From contig CAYXIM010000021.1 of assembly GCA_964465385.1 (NCBI GenBank), forward strand, positions 1 through 21,831: DNA of 21,831 nt. The letters are read 5' to 3'. Numbering within the stretch: position 1 is the first letter of the stretch; every line of letters starts with the position of its first letter. The position numbers were made by a program, and so were the translations under genes. Positions 7,652-14,314 of this stretch are shown here, piece after piece. The stretch is from JAAYBY01 sp964465385. GTDB taxonomy: Bacteria; Bacillota; Clostridia; Saccharofermentanales; UBA5734. The notes beneath the pieces are model-generated. The model saw only the letters and a list, made by a program, of their open reading frames with translations, was not told the DNA's origin and did not search any database.

Positions 7652-9000
7652 GTCTCTTCCTCCAGTGTAAAAGCGGTCATAATCAAGTGTATCACCTGAT
7701 CTGCCGCCAGGTTCCCGTCAACTGTCAGGTCTGCTGTCTGCTGGTAAAGGGGCAGGCGTGCCCGGTACAAAGCCTCTACCTGGGCTTGTGGCTGTTTGTT
7801 GAGCAGGGGCCGGCCCTGGCCTGCTCCGGTCCGTTGGCGGATCCGGTCTAACCCTGTTTCCAAATAAACCACCAAGGCCCGGGCCGTTTTCAAAGTTTCG
7901 GCCGCGGCTGGCTGAACCAAGGTGCCGCCGCCTGCAGCCACAACCTGCGTGTGCTGGCTTGTCAGCAGCGCCTTGAAACAGGCCGCTTCCAGTTGGCGAA
8001 AAGCGGCTTCTCCCTGTGTGGCAAAAAAACGCTCGATGGGTTGGCCGGCCCGTGAGGCAACCACATCATCCAAGTCGATGAAAGGCACCGCCAACTTCTG
8101 GGCCAACAGGCGGCCAACCGTTGTTTTACCGCTGCCCATAAACCCTGACAAGACCAAGGTGAGCGGCGCTTGCTTGAAAAGAGCAGTTGCCAGTTTTTTT
8201 CGAATCTGCCTGAGGGCATCCGGCGAAGCGCTTTTGTGTGGGAACCAGATGGCTTGAGCCAGCCGGGCTTGTTCAAAAAGCATGCCCAGTCCCCCACCTG
8301 CAGGGATGTTCCTGGAACGTGCCTGTAGCACCAGGCGGCTGGCGAGCGGGTTATAGATGGTGTCAAAGACCTGCCCGCAAAAAGCCAGGTCCGCTGGTTC
8401 AACAGGCATCTGCGCAACGCCAGGCCACAGGCCGACCGGGGTGCCGTTAAGCAAGGTCCAGCGCCGGCCGTCTGCCTGCTGGCGCCAGTCTTCCAAGCTG
8501 TCCAGAGCCGCCAGGTCCGCCTGTGGCATCTGTCGGCCCAGGGCGTCAACCAATGCCTGAGCCTGCTGCGGCCTTCTGGCTGTCACACGCACCCTACAGC
8601 CTGCCAGGGCAGCCTGGTAAGCCATGGTTTTACTGACACCACCTGCACCCAGAATCAGGACAGGCCGGTCGGGATCAAGCGGGCAAACAGATGCAAAGGC
8701 TGGCCCATCAGTGTTGTAGCCAATCCGTCCGGCAATGGTGTTGACTGAGCCCGTCAGCCGGGCCGATGTATCCAACGCATCCAGACAGCCGATGACACGT
8801 TCTTTATGGGGGATGGTGACATTCAGGCCTTTCAAACCATCGATCAACGGACCGATACCCGATACGAAGGCGTCCTCTGCCAGTGGATAAAGGCGGTAAT
8901 TACCGCTGATGCCGGCCGCCGCCATCAGCTGCTCGTGGATAAAGGGCGACAGGCTGTGTCCCAGCGGATAGCCGACCAGCCCCAGTTCAGTCGCAGACAT
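7648..9000 (-). CDS. Bifunctional shikimate dehydrogenase-shikimate kinase fusion
   Basis: This 450-residue protein fuses two consecutive pathway enzymes. The N-terminal AroE part (1-265) has the substrate loop SLSP (16-19), catalytic K66 (NVTIPHKE), D98 (YNTDGPAF), the NADP glycine motif GAGG (118-121) and the C-terminal GLGMLFEQA (237-245). The AroK part (280-450) has Walker A SGFMGSGKTT (285-294), the metal/shikimate DLDD (309-312), FRQLE (334-338), AAGGGT (355-360) and the lid arginine in GRPLL (396-400). A linker of only about 15-25 residues joins them. The start at 9000 has a perfect AGGAGG six bases upstream and overlaps tyrA by 14 bases. The upstream in-frame start at 9126 adds 42 non-family residues. 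Reduction of 3-dehydroshikimate and its phosphorylation are thus on one chain. Confidence 0.95.
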   Translation of the reverse strand: MSATELGLVGYPLGHSLSPFIHEQLMAAAGISGNYRLYPLAEDAFVSGIGPLIDGLKGLNVTIPHKERVIGCLDALDTSARLTGSVNTIAGRIGYNTDGPAFASVCPLDPDRPVLILGAGGVSKTMAYQAALAGCRVRVTARRPQQAQALVDALGRQMPQADLAALDSLEDWRQQADGRRWTLLNGTPVGLWPGVAQMPVEPADLAFCGQVFDTIYNPLASRLVLQARSRNIPAGGGLGMLFEQARLAQAIWFPHKSASPDALRQIRKKLATALFKQAPLTLVLSGFMGSGKTTVGRLLAQKLAVPFIDLDDVVASRAGQPIERFFATQGEAAFRQLEAACFKALLTSQHTQVVAAGGGTLVQPAAAETLKTARALVVYLETGLDRIRQRTGAGQGRPLLNKQPQAQVEALYRARLPLYQQTADLTVDGNLAADQVIHLIMTAFTLEEET

Positions 9001-10137
9001 AGCCGGCCTCCTTAAGCAACCAGGCGGCCTGATTGGCTTGTCGGCCATCAGAAAGAAGCAGCTGCAGGCAGCCGCCTTCATAAGGCCGTTGTTCCAGGAT
9101 GCGGATGTTGCTGATGTTAATGCCATGATCGCCCAGCAGTGTGGTGATGTGCCCCAAGACCCCTGGCTTGTCGCTGACTTGCACCGTCAACAGGCTGTGG
9201 GCAGACAAGGCACCGCGGCCACTGACCGGGAGCTGGTCCCGGTAACGGGCTGCGCCGAAGAAGAGCTCTTCCAGTGAGGTGGCCTGTTCCTGGTCAATGG
9301 CCGTGTGGAAGGCTTCCAAAACCGCCTGGAGACCCGACAACATAGGCAACAGGTGCTCGCGTGATTGCAAGCAAAGCTGCGTCCACAAGGCGGGATCAGA
9401 TGAAGCAATGCGCGTGATGTCGCGAAAGCCGCCTGCGGCCAGCCGAGCCATCAGGCCCTGGTCTTGTCTGGCCACCGCCTGGCACAGCGCCGAGGCGACG
9501 ACGTGTGGCAAATGGCTGACAGCAGCCACGGCCTGGTCATGTGCCTGGGCCGCCATGTGAATCGGTATGGCACCGATGGCCTGAATCAGGGTTTCAAAAC
9601 GCAGGACCCAGCTGTGGGACAAGCTGGTGTTTGCGTGTGAGCACCAGGCATATACCGCATTTTCAAAAAGGCTGTCCGAGGAGAAACGGTAGCCTTGACG
9701 CTCTGAACCGGCCATGGGATGGCCGCCAATGAAGCGATCAACTTTGACTTGCTTCAGGATGGGTGCTTTAATGCCCGCAACGTCANNNNNNNNNNCAGGC
9801 CCGAACAATAGTGCGATGCCTTTTCGACGGTCGCAACAACCTGGTCAACCGGTGTGCAGACAAAAACCAGTTGGCAATCTTTAATCAGCTGCCAGGATGG
9901 ACGGTCGAGTTCAAGGTCGTCAGCCGTCTGCTCTGACACCAGGCCGGCAACATCAACAACCGCTTCAGCCAACGCTTGGTCAAGCGACTGCCGGTTGCAA
10001 TCCAGTGCCACAAGCTGAACACCCGCTCGCTTTTTCAGAGCTTTAGCCAGCGAGCCGCCTATCAGGCCCAGCCCGATCACTGCAACCTGTCGGAATGATT
10101 CCAGGGTTTGTTCTTGTGTTTGCTGCTCTTTGCTCAT
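8987..10137 (-). CDS. tyrA: Prephenate dehydrogenase with ACT domain, interrupted by an assembly gap
   Basis: It oxidatively decarboxylates prephenate to 4-hydroxyphenylpyruvate for tyrosine. The first 114 residues hold the NAD fold, GLGLIGGS at 22-29, up to ...HYCSGL, where ten Ns interrupt. The remainder (265 residues) starts DVAGIK and carries GGHPMAGSE, HLPHVVASA, GFRDITRIASSDP and a C-terminal ACT domain (VSDKPGVLGHI, NISNIR). The two parts are in different frames across the Ns, but the family has an unbroken segment ending T-D-V-A-G here. The gap length is therefore wrong and the gene is probably intact, about 382 residues. I place the start at 10137, downstream of the predicted promoter; ATGs at 10149 and 10194 are possible but 10194 lies before the likely transcription start. 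It is the first gene of the aromatic operon. Confidence 0.9.
9786..9795. other. Assembly gap (10 Ns) inside tyrA
   Basis: Ten consecutive Ns. The reading frame before the gap ends on a complete codon (CTG, 9796-9798 on the minus strand). The frame after it begins with the third base of a codon, then GAC (Asp). A continuous gene needs a missing length of 3n+2 bases, so 10 cannot be right. Eight bases would restore three codons, probably ending in Thr, as expected from the family TDVAG-type motif. Confidence 0.97.
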
Positions 10138-10179
10138 CGTTTGCCTCATCCTTGCCACCAGCAGCTTTCTGGTGCCTTT

Positions 10180-10208
10180 ATCATGACGGCACAAGCTTGC
10201 CTCGTCAA
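10180..10208 (-). promoter_or_regulatory. Putative sigma-A promoter of the tyrA-aromatic amino acid operon
   Basis: On the minus strand TTGACG (10203-10208) and CATGAT (10180-10185) are separated by exactly 17 bases, 5/6 and 4/6 matches to the consensus. Transcription would begin near 10173, giving a leader of about 36 bases before the tyrA start at 10137. That leaves no room for a T-box or a peptide-coding attenuator, so control, if any, would be at the promoter or by feedback on the ACT-type domains of TyrA, DAHP synthase and the prephenate dehydratase. Confidence 0.5.
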
Positions 10209-10230
10209 GCGAGAGGCGGCAAACAGGCCG

Positions 10231-10252
10231 GACAGGCCACTTACGGCCTGTC
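10231..10252 (-). terminator. Possible weak terminator hairpin at the pilT stop codon
   Basis: A perfect 8-bp stem (GACAGGCC / GGCCTGTC) with a six-base loop contains the pilT stop codon TAA in its loop. It lies between the pilus operon and the tyrA promoter, where an end of transcription is expected. No clean T-tract follows on the minus strand (CGGCCTGTTTGCC), so intrinsic termination would be inefficient. Confidence 0.35.
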
Positions 10253-11299
10253 AGCAGTCAGGCGGTTGGGGTTGATGGCATGCAGCAGGGCCTGGTCCAG
10301 GGTCACCTGTTTTTGGCTGACCAGTGTTTCCAGGCTCATATCCATGGTGGTCATGCCCTGGCTGACCCCCATCTGGATCACCCCGTCAATCTGGGGGGTC
10401 TTGCCGTCCCGGATCATGTTGCGGATGGCTGTGTTGACAAGCATGACTTCAAAAGCCGGGACCAGCCCAGTCTGAAGGCCAGGAAGCAGCTGCTGGGAGA
10501 CAACCGCCTGCAGGGAAGTCGACAGCTGGACACGGATTTGTTGCTGCTGGCTAGGCGGAAAGACATCGATGATGCGATCGATGGTTTTAGCTGCCCCAAT
10601 CGTGTGCAGGGTCGACAGGACCAGGTGGCCGGTTTCAACAGCGGTCAGGGCAATGGAAATGGTTTCCAGGTCACGCATTTCACCGATCAGGATCACATCA
10701 GGGGATTGGCGCAGGGCCGCACGCAAGGCCTGTGCGTAGCTTCGGGTGTCAGATCCGATCTCACGCTGGTTGATGACGCTTTTCTGATGCCGGTGCAAGT
10801 ATTCGATGGGGTCTTCCAGCGTCAGGACATGACAGGACCGCTCTTGGTTGATGCGGTCAATCAAGGCAGCCAGGGTGGTCGTTTTACCACAACCGGCTGG
10901 CCCAGTCACCAGAACCAGCCCCTGTTTTCTGCGGGACAGGGCCAGCACACTATCCGGAATACCCAGCTCATCGGGATCAGGCAGGCGGGTGTAAATGCGG
11001 CGAACGGTCAGGGCATATGAGCCTCGTTGTCGAAAAATACTGACGCGAAACCGCCCCACCTGCTGGATGGAAACAGAAAAATCCACTTCCCCTTCTTGTT
11101 CAAAACGGGCCTTATCAACTGGGTTTTCCAGCAACTGGCCGGCATCTGTTTGGGTGTCTTCCTGGGTCATCCGGCCAAAAGCCGTCAGTTCATGGAAATG
11201 GCCATCGATTTTTAAAATCGGCGGTTTGCCAACAGTCACCAGCAAATCTGACGCGTTCTGATCCACCATGGCATGCAAAAGATCAAAAATCCGCTTCAT
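10241..11299 (-). CDS. pilT: Type IV pilus retraction ATPase
   Basis: The 352-residue cytoplasmic hexameric ATPase depolymerises pili for twitching or uptake. Walker A is GPAGCGKTTT (133-142). The Asp box is LTLEDPIEY (159-167), Walker B is DVILIGEMRD (201-210) continuing as LETISIALTA, and the His box is STLHTIGAAKTIDRIID (229-245). The hallmark AIRNMIRDGK (291-300) marks it as PilT rather than PilB. The residues before Walker B read RQSPD where PilT proteins usually have RxDPD. The start at 11299 has AGGAAGG about seven bases upstream and overlaps the preceding gene by 17 bases; in-frame starts further up at 11320 and 11470 add unrelated residues. It is the last gene of the pilus operon. 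No pilB or pilU is in the window. Confidence 0.95.
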   Translation of the reverse strand: MKRIFDLLHAMVDQNASDLLVTVGKPPILKIDGHFHELTAFGRMTQEDTQTDAGQLLENPVDKARFEQEGEVDFSVSIQQVGRFRVSIFRQRGSYALTVRRIYTRLPDPDELGIPDSVLALSRRKQGLVLVTGPAGCGKTTTLAALIDRINQERSCHVLTLEDPIEYLHRHQKSVINQREIGSDTRSYAQALRAALRQSPDVILIGEMRDLETISIALTAVETGHLVLSTLHTIGAAKTIDRIIDVFPPSQQQQIRVQLSTSLQAVVSQQLLPGLQTGLVPAFEVMLVNTAIRNMIRDGKTPQIDGVIQMGVSQGMTTMDMSLETLVSQKQVTLDQALLHAINPNRLTADRP

Positions 11300-11810
11300 C
11301 GATCCATCCTTCCTCTTCATAGGCCCAGTAACTGTCATAGACAAAAGGCGGGCTCCACCAGGTCCAGCCCACCACGGCCAAGTGACTGTGGGTGCTGCCA
11401 GCTGTTTCTTGCTCAACCAGCACCACGGCCAGGCCCTGGTTGTCTTGGGGGCTGGCCGCGACCAGGGCACGGATTTCCAGCCCCGCCGAAGCAGTGGTGA
11501 CCGCGTGGTTAAGCACCTGTGGCCGGGCTGTCAGCTGCTCATCAAGAGCCGCCAAGAGGCTGTCTGAATCTCGTCCACCGACAGGATGGTCCTGAAGCAG
11601 GCCGTCCAGATCGGCCACAAGCCGCTCGGCTTCCAGGTCAGCCAGATAGTAGCGGCGGTTCCAGTCTGCTCGCTTTGTCGCCAGCCGGATGTTTGAGGCA
11701 GCTGCCGTCAGCGACAAGACACCGAAAAAAACCAGCAGGACAACCAGCAAAATAATCAGGGCCACGGAGGAGCCGTTTTTTGCCCCTTTTCGGGTCAGGA
11801 AGGTCTTCAT
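11283..11810 (-). CDS. PilX-like single-pass membrane protein of the pilus operon
   Basis: The 175-residue product is not recognised with certainty. It has a short basic N-terminus (residues 1-12, Lys/Arg-rich), then one strongly hydrophobic segment at about 16-38 (SSVALIILLVVLLVFFGVL). A mostly hydrophilic domain follows, ending in a Trp/Tyr-rich acidic tail (WTWWSPPF, YWAYEEEGW). The layout resembles PilX/GspK-type minor components: no canonical GF|xxxE cleavage site, but a pilin-like helix and a position between a prepilin gene and pilT. It may be a minor pilin or an assembly factor. The ATG at 11810 overlaps the preceding prepilin stop by four bases (ATGA), with GGGGGTGG upstream. Confidence 0.7.
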   Translation of the reverse strand: MKTFLTRKGAKNGSSVALIILLVVLLVFFGVLSLTAAASNIRLATKRADWNRRYYLADLEAERLVADLDGLLQDHPVGGRDSDSLLAALDEQLTARPQVLNHAVTTASAGLEIRALVAASPQDNQGLAVVLVEQETAGSTHSHLAVVGWTWWSPPFVYDSYWAYEEEGWIDEADF

Positions 11811-12253
11811 GAAGGGCCACCCCCTTCTGCTGACGGCTGGTAACGGCCGGCAGTCAACTCGGTCACCACGCGGCCTGTCTGCAGATCAAGCAGGGTCAGG
11901 TCCAGGCGTGAAAAGCCGTCCGGTGGCCCGGACACCTGTGTCAGGTCTACCCGGTAGCAGGCTTGGGGTTGTAGGCAAGGTTGGAAGGCGGCATCAATGA
12001 ACAACTGGGCTTCAGGCTGGCCTGCCCAAAGCAAACGGACAGCTTCCTGGGCTTCCGCTTCAGGCGCCCCTTTCCATTGGTCTGCCAGATCCGAAAGGTA
12101 CAGCACCGCACCATCCAGTTCTTGCGCAGCCAGACTTGCCTTCTGTGCCTGGGTGAAAAGCTGAGCAATGACAGTACTGAAAAAAACCAAAATCATGATG
12201 GCAACGATGATTTCCGCGACTGTAAACCCTCTTTTTGATCTGGCCCGCATCAT
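11807..12253 (-). CDS. Type IV prepilin-like protein (minor pilin)
   Basis: This 148-residue protein begins with a classic class III signal: a short basic leader (RARSKRG) then the cleavage motif G|FTVAE with glutamate at +5 and a hydrophobic helix (IIVAIMILVFFSTVIAQLF). A prepilin peptidase should cut after Gly9 and N-methylate Phe. The two cysteines in LQPQACYR and AFQPCLQ are five residues apart and could form a small disulfide loop. The C-terminal part has short beta-like stretches, resembling PilV/GspI-type minor pilins. The ATG at 12253 overlaps the upstream stop by four bases; a second ATG immediately follows. The prepilin peptidase gene is not in the window. Confidence 0.85.
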   Translation of the reverse strand: MMRARSKRGFTVAEIIVAIMILVFFSTVIAQLFTQAQKASLAAQELDGAVLYLSDLADQWKGAPEAEAQEAVRLLWAGQPEAQLFIDAAFQPCLQPQACYRVDLTQVSGPPDGFSRLDLTLLDLQTGRVVTELTAGRYQPSAEGGGPS

Positions 12254-12753
12254 GGCAAAGCCCCCTGGCTGCGCAAAAGAAGTGTTCGGCTGGCCTCTTG
12301 CACCTCTTGAGGCCCCTCGCGCAGCAAGGTCACGCGCAAACGGTCAGCTGCCAGCTCCTGTAAGTGCATGTGATCGACGGCGGCAATCCGGCTGCCGCCC
12401 TCCGGGCTGAAGGTGCGCTCCTGAGCCAGCGTCAGCTCACACAAATAACCGTCGTGAACATACATCCAGGTCAGGTAACGCCCGCTTTCAGCCTGTCGGG
12501 CAAAAACCAGCGCCTGGCCTGTCTGGTCCGGGCGGTCCATAATCAGCAGGCCATCCGTCTGGTCATGGCGCTTCACCTGCACATCCAGATACGCCAAGCC
12601 GATTCTGAGGTCAGACGCCCTGTTTTGCTGTCCGAGCAGGCGCAAGTAGGTCTGACTGCCGCTTTCGGTTAATAAAAAGACAAAGACGCTGATCAGGATC
12701 AGTAAAAACAAAACGACAACCAGTTCTGCCAACACATAGCCGTGCCGCTTCAT
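12250..12753 (-). CDS. Prepilin-like protein with atypical leader (possible DUF4860 family)
   Basis: The 167-residue product starts with a four-residue basic leader and a prepilin-like motif, G|YVLAE: tyrosine replaces the usual phenylalanine but glutamate at +5 is kept. A long hydrophobic helix follows (about residues 10-30). The rest contains a segment (ESGRYLTWMYVHDGYLCELT) that reminds me of DUF4860 proteins found in clostridial pilus clusters; I hold this lightly. It is probably a minor pilin of the GspJ/PilW position. The start at 12753 overlaps the preceding gene by four bases (ATGA), with GGAGG ten bases upstream. Confidence 0.75.
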   Translation of the reverse strand: MKRHGYVLAELVVVLFLLILISVFVFLLTESGSQTYLRLLGQQNRASDLRIGLAYLDVQVKRHDQTDGLLIMDRPDQTGQALVFARQAESGRYLTWMYVHDGYLCELTLAQERTFSPEGGSRIAAVDHMHLQELAADRLRVTLLREGPQEVQEASRTLLLRSQGALP

Positions 12754-13076
12754 GACTGCACATCCTCCAAAAGTTGAACATCAATGATGGGCGGCACATT
12801 ATCCCCCACCACCTCATACAAAAACAAATAACGGCTGGTGTCTAAAATCAAACCATAGTGTTCAGTCAGGTAGGCCAGATCAGGCGGATAGGCCCCTTCC
12901 AGGGCGTAACAGTGCATCATGGCTTGTTCCACAGCTGCGCGTACCTGTTGCAGACCGCTTTTCTTGCTGGTGTCCGCCAAATGACCCAGGCTCGAAAAAA
13001 CAAGATACCACACAAGGGCAAAAAGGACAGCGGCCAGAAGGATTCCAGCCCAGTTGATCGTGATGGTGCGCCGCAT
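12750..13076 (-). CDS. Small pilin-like membrane protein
   Basis: This 108-residue protein has an N-terminal hydrophobic segment (about residues 9-30, WAGILLAAVLFALVWYLVF), an amphipathic helix, and the sequence ALEGAYPPDLAYL with later YGLILD. The EGxYPxxLxxL pattern is common to the globular start of many pilins and pseudopilins. It lacks the G|FxxxE processing site, so if it enters a pilus it is either unprocessed or processed unconventionally. It ends four bases into the next gene and begins 17 bases after the second pilC frame. Function unknown; a pilus component is inferred from context. Confidence 0.7.
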   Translation of the reverse strand: MRRTITINWAGILLAAVLFALVWYLVFSSLGHLADTSKKSGLQQVRAAVEQAMMHCYALEGAYPPDLAYLTEHYGLILDTSRYLFLYEVVGDNVPPIIDVQLLEDVQS

Positions 13077-13093
13077 GATCCGTCAGGCCCCTT

Positions 13094-13543
13094 TCAACCA
13101 ATCGAGGACATGATCTCCATCAGGGGCAGCATGACCGTCATCAGGATGCCGCCGACAATAACCGACAAGACAATCACCAGCAGGGGCTCGATCAAACTGA
13201 CAAGCCGCGACAGTTGACTGTCCACCTCTTCTTCATAAGCCAGGGCGATCTTGGTCATCACCCGGTCCATCTCGCCAGCCCGGCTGCCCAGGGCCAGCAT
13301 GCGGATGAACAGTTTGGGAAACAGGTCGGTTTGTTGGAGGGCATCGAACAGGTCAGCCCCCTGGTGCAGGAGTGTCCGACTTGAGGCAATGCGTTCACGG
13401 ACACAGCTGTTGTCCATTACCGATTCAGTCAAGGTCAGGGCTTCTTCCAGCTCAACGCCGCTGTGAAGCAGGTGATGCATGGCTGTCGCAAAACGCGCCG
13501 CATAAACACGCCGGTAAAGCCGGCCACGGATCGGCAGCTTCAA
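13094..13543 (-). CDS. pilC: PilC/GspF platform protein, C-terminal half in a separate frame
   Basis: The 149 residues correspond to the second T2SSF (GspF) domain: KLPIRGRLYRR, ARFATAMHHLLHSGVELEEAL, FDALQQTDLFPKLF, and a terminal membrane segment SLIEPLLVIVLSVIVGGILMT that is typical of the family end. The only nearby start is TTG at 13543, overlapping the upstream stop by four bases (TTGA), and I see no Shine-Dalgarno sequence before it. Joining the two frames by re-reading one base gives ...RQIGPN-LKLPIRG..., just as in an intact PilC. So this is either a separately translated half or the downstream part of a frameshifted gene. It is the inner-membrane platform that couples the ATPase to pilin extraction. 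Confidence 0.8.
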   Translation of the reverse strand: MKLPIRGRLYRRVYAARFATAMHHLLHSGVELEEALTLTESVMDNSCVRERIASSRTLLHQGADLFDALQQTDLFPKLFIRMLALGSRAGEMDRVMTKIALAYEEEVDSQLSRLVSLIEPLLVIVLSVIVGGILMTVMLPLMEIMSSIG

Positions 13544-14142
13544 TTTGGCCCGATCTGACGGCCGGCTGTGGTTCCTTTGAAAAAAAGAATCACAATGGCC
13601 ACCAGCAAAACAAGCAAGGCGAGCAGCAAAAGTGAATGGTCAGCCAGCCACAGGCCCGCATTCATAAGCCCTTGCGTAAAGGGTGGCATGACGCCTCCAA
13701 ACGAAGACAGGATCTGGCTGAAAACAGGAAGGACCCGGACGATCAGCAAGACAATGATGGCCAGCATCATGACCAGCAATACCGTTGGGTAAATCAAGGC
13801 ATTTCGGATTTTTTTGCGCAAGATGCTGTCCCGCAGATAAAAATCTGAAAGCCGGGACAAAATATCATCAAGCTGGCCTGACACTTCGCCAATGTGCACC
13901 ATGTGGACCAGATAAGTGGGGAAAGAGCCGCTATCTGCCATGGCTTTGGACAGGGGTGCAGCTCCTTGCAGGCTGATCAGCAGACGGTCCATGACGCTTT
14001 TAAGGCGGGTGGCTTCCGTGCTTTCTGCCAACAGCTCCAACCCTTCTGTCACAAGAAGCCCAGAACGTTGAATGAGCGCCAGTTGTTCACACAGCCAGGC
14101 CAGCTCTGCTGATTCCAGCCTGATTGTTCGTTTTGAAAGCAT
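13540..14142 (-). CDS. pilC: PilC/GspF platform protein, N-terminal half
   Basis: The first gene of the pilus operon encodes 200 residues carrying the first T2SSF domain: LAWLCEQLALIQRSGLLVTEGLELL, MVHIGEVSGQLDDIL (the conserved GExSGxL motif) and RKKIRNALIYP, followed by hydrophobic segments at roughly 121-140 and 166-188. It stops at TGA (13540-13542), just where an intact PilC of about 350-400 residues would pass into its second domain. The start at 14142 has AGGAGG seven to eight bases upstream. The short cytoplasmic extension usual before this domain is missing. See the second half for the frameshift question. Confidence 0.85.
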   Translation of the reverse strand: MLSKRTIRLESAELAWLCEQLALIQRSGLLVTEGLELLAESTEATRLKSVMDRLLISLQGAAPLSKAMADSGSFPTYLVHMVHIGEVSGQLDDILSRLSDFYLRDSILRKKIRNALIYPTVLLVMMLAIIVLLIVRVLPVFSQILSSFGGVMPPFTQGLMNAGLWLADHSLLLLALLVLLVAIVILFFKGTTAGRQIGPN

Positions 14143-14158
14143 GGGGCCCCCTCCTGTT

Positions 14159-14173
14159 AGCCTGTCTCAGGCT
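14159..14173. other. Small hairpin in the leader of the pilus operon
   Basis: A perfect 6-bp stem (AGCCTG / CAGGCT) with a three-base loop lies about ten bases upstream of the pilC Shine-Dalgarno site. In the minus-strand transcript it would sit right before the ribosome-binding site and could affect translation. No larger riboswitch-like structure fits the roughly 60-base leader. Confidence 0.4.
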
Positions 14174-14202
14174 TATATCCATCGGGATCATGTGATAAAA
14201 TC

Positions 14203-14208
14203 ATTATA
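14203..14208 (-). promoter_or_regulatory. Putative -10 element of the pilus operon promoter
   Basis: A perfect TATAAT reads on the minus strand in the divergent intergenic region, about 60 bases before the pilC start. The -35 region at the right distance (near TAGCAT) is a poor match, so an activator may be needed. The surrounding AT-rich stretch is the least GC-rich part of the neighbourhood. Confidence 0.45.
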
Positions 14209-14237
14209 CACATCTCAGGGGTCTCATGCTACAGATC

Positions 14238-14267
14238 TTGCAGGCCGGTGGCTGCTTCACCTATAAT
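14238..14267 (+). promoter_or_regulatory. Putative sigma-A promoter of the transglutaminase lipoprotein gene
   Basis: TTGCAG (14238-14243) and a perfect TATAAT (14262-14267) are 18 bases apart on the plus strand, about 48 bases before the TTG start codon. It is divergent from the pilus promoter, so the two could share regulation. Confidence 0.6.
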
Positions 14268-14314
14268 AAAAAGCATTCAGATCCCAGACAGGTGTATCAG
14301 AAAGGGGGCAGGGC

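Noticed and set aside
8987..10137. tyrA as a pseudogene or as two separate genes
   Set aside because: The only break is a run of Ns of implausible length for the frame; both halves are well conserved and join at a known motif.
10138..10240. T-box riboswitch or leader-peptide attenuator before tyrA
   Set aside because: Only about 100 bases separate pilT from tyrA and the likely leader is about 36 bases. No T-box consensus or run of Phe/Tyr codons is visible.
14143..14314. Cyclic-di-GMP riboswitch upstream of the pilus operon, as in some Clostridia
   Set aside because: The likely leader of about 60 bases is too short and I see no GEMM core motif; only a 6-bp hairpin is present.
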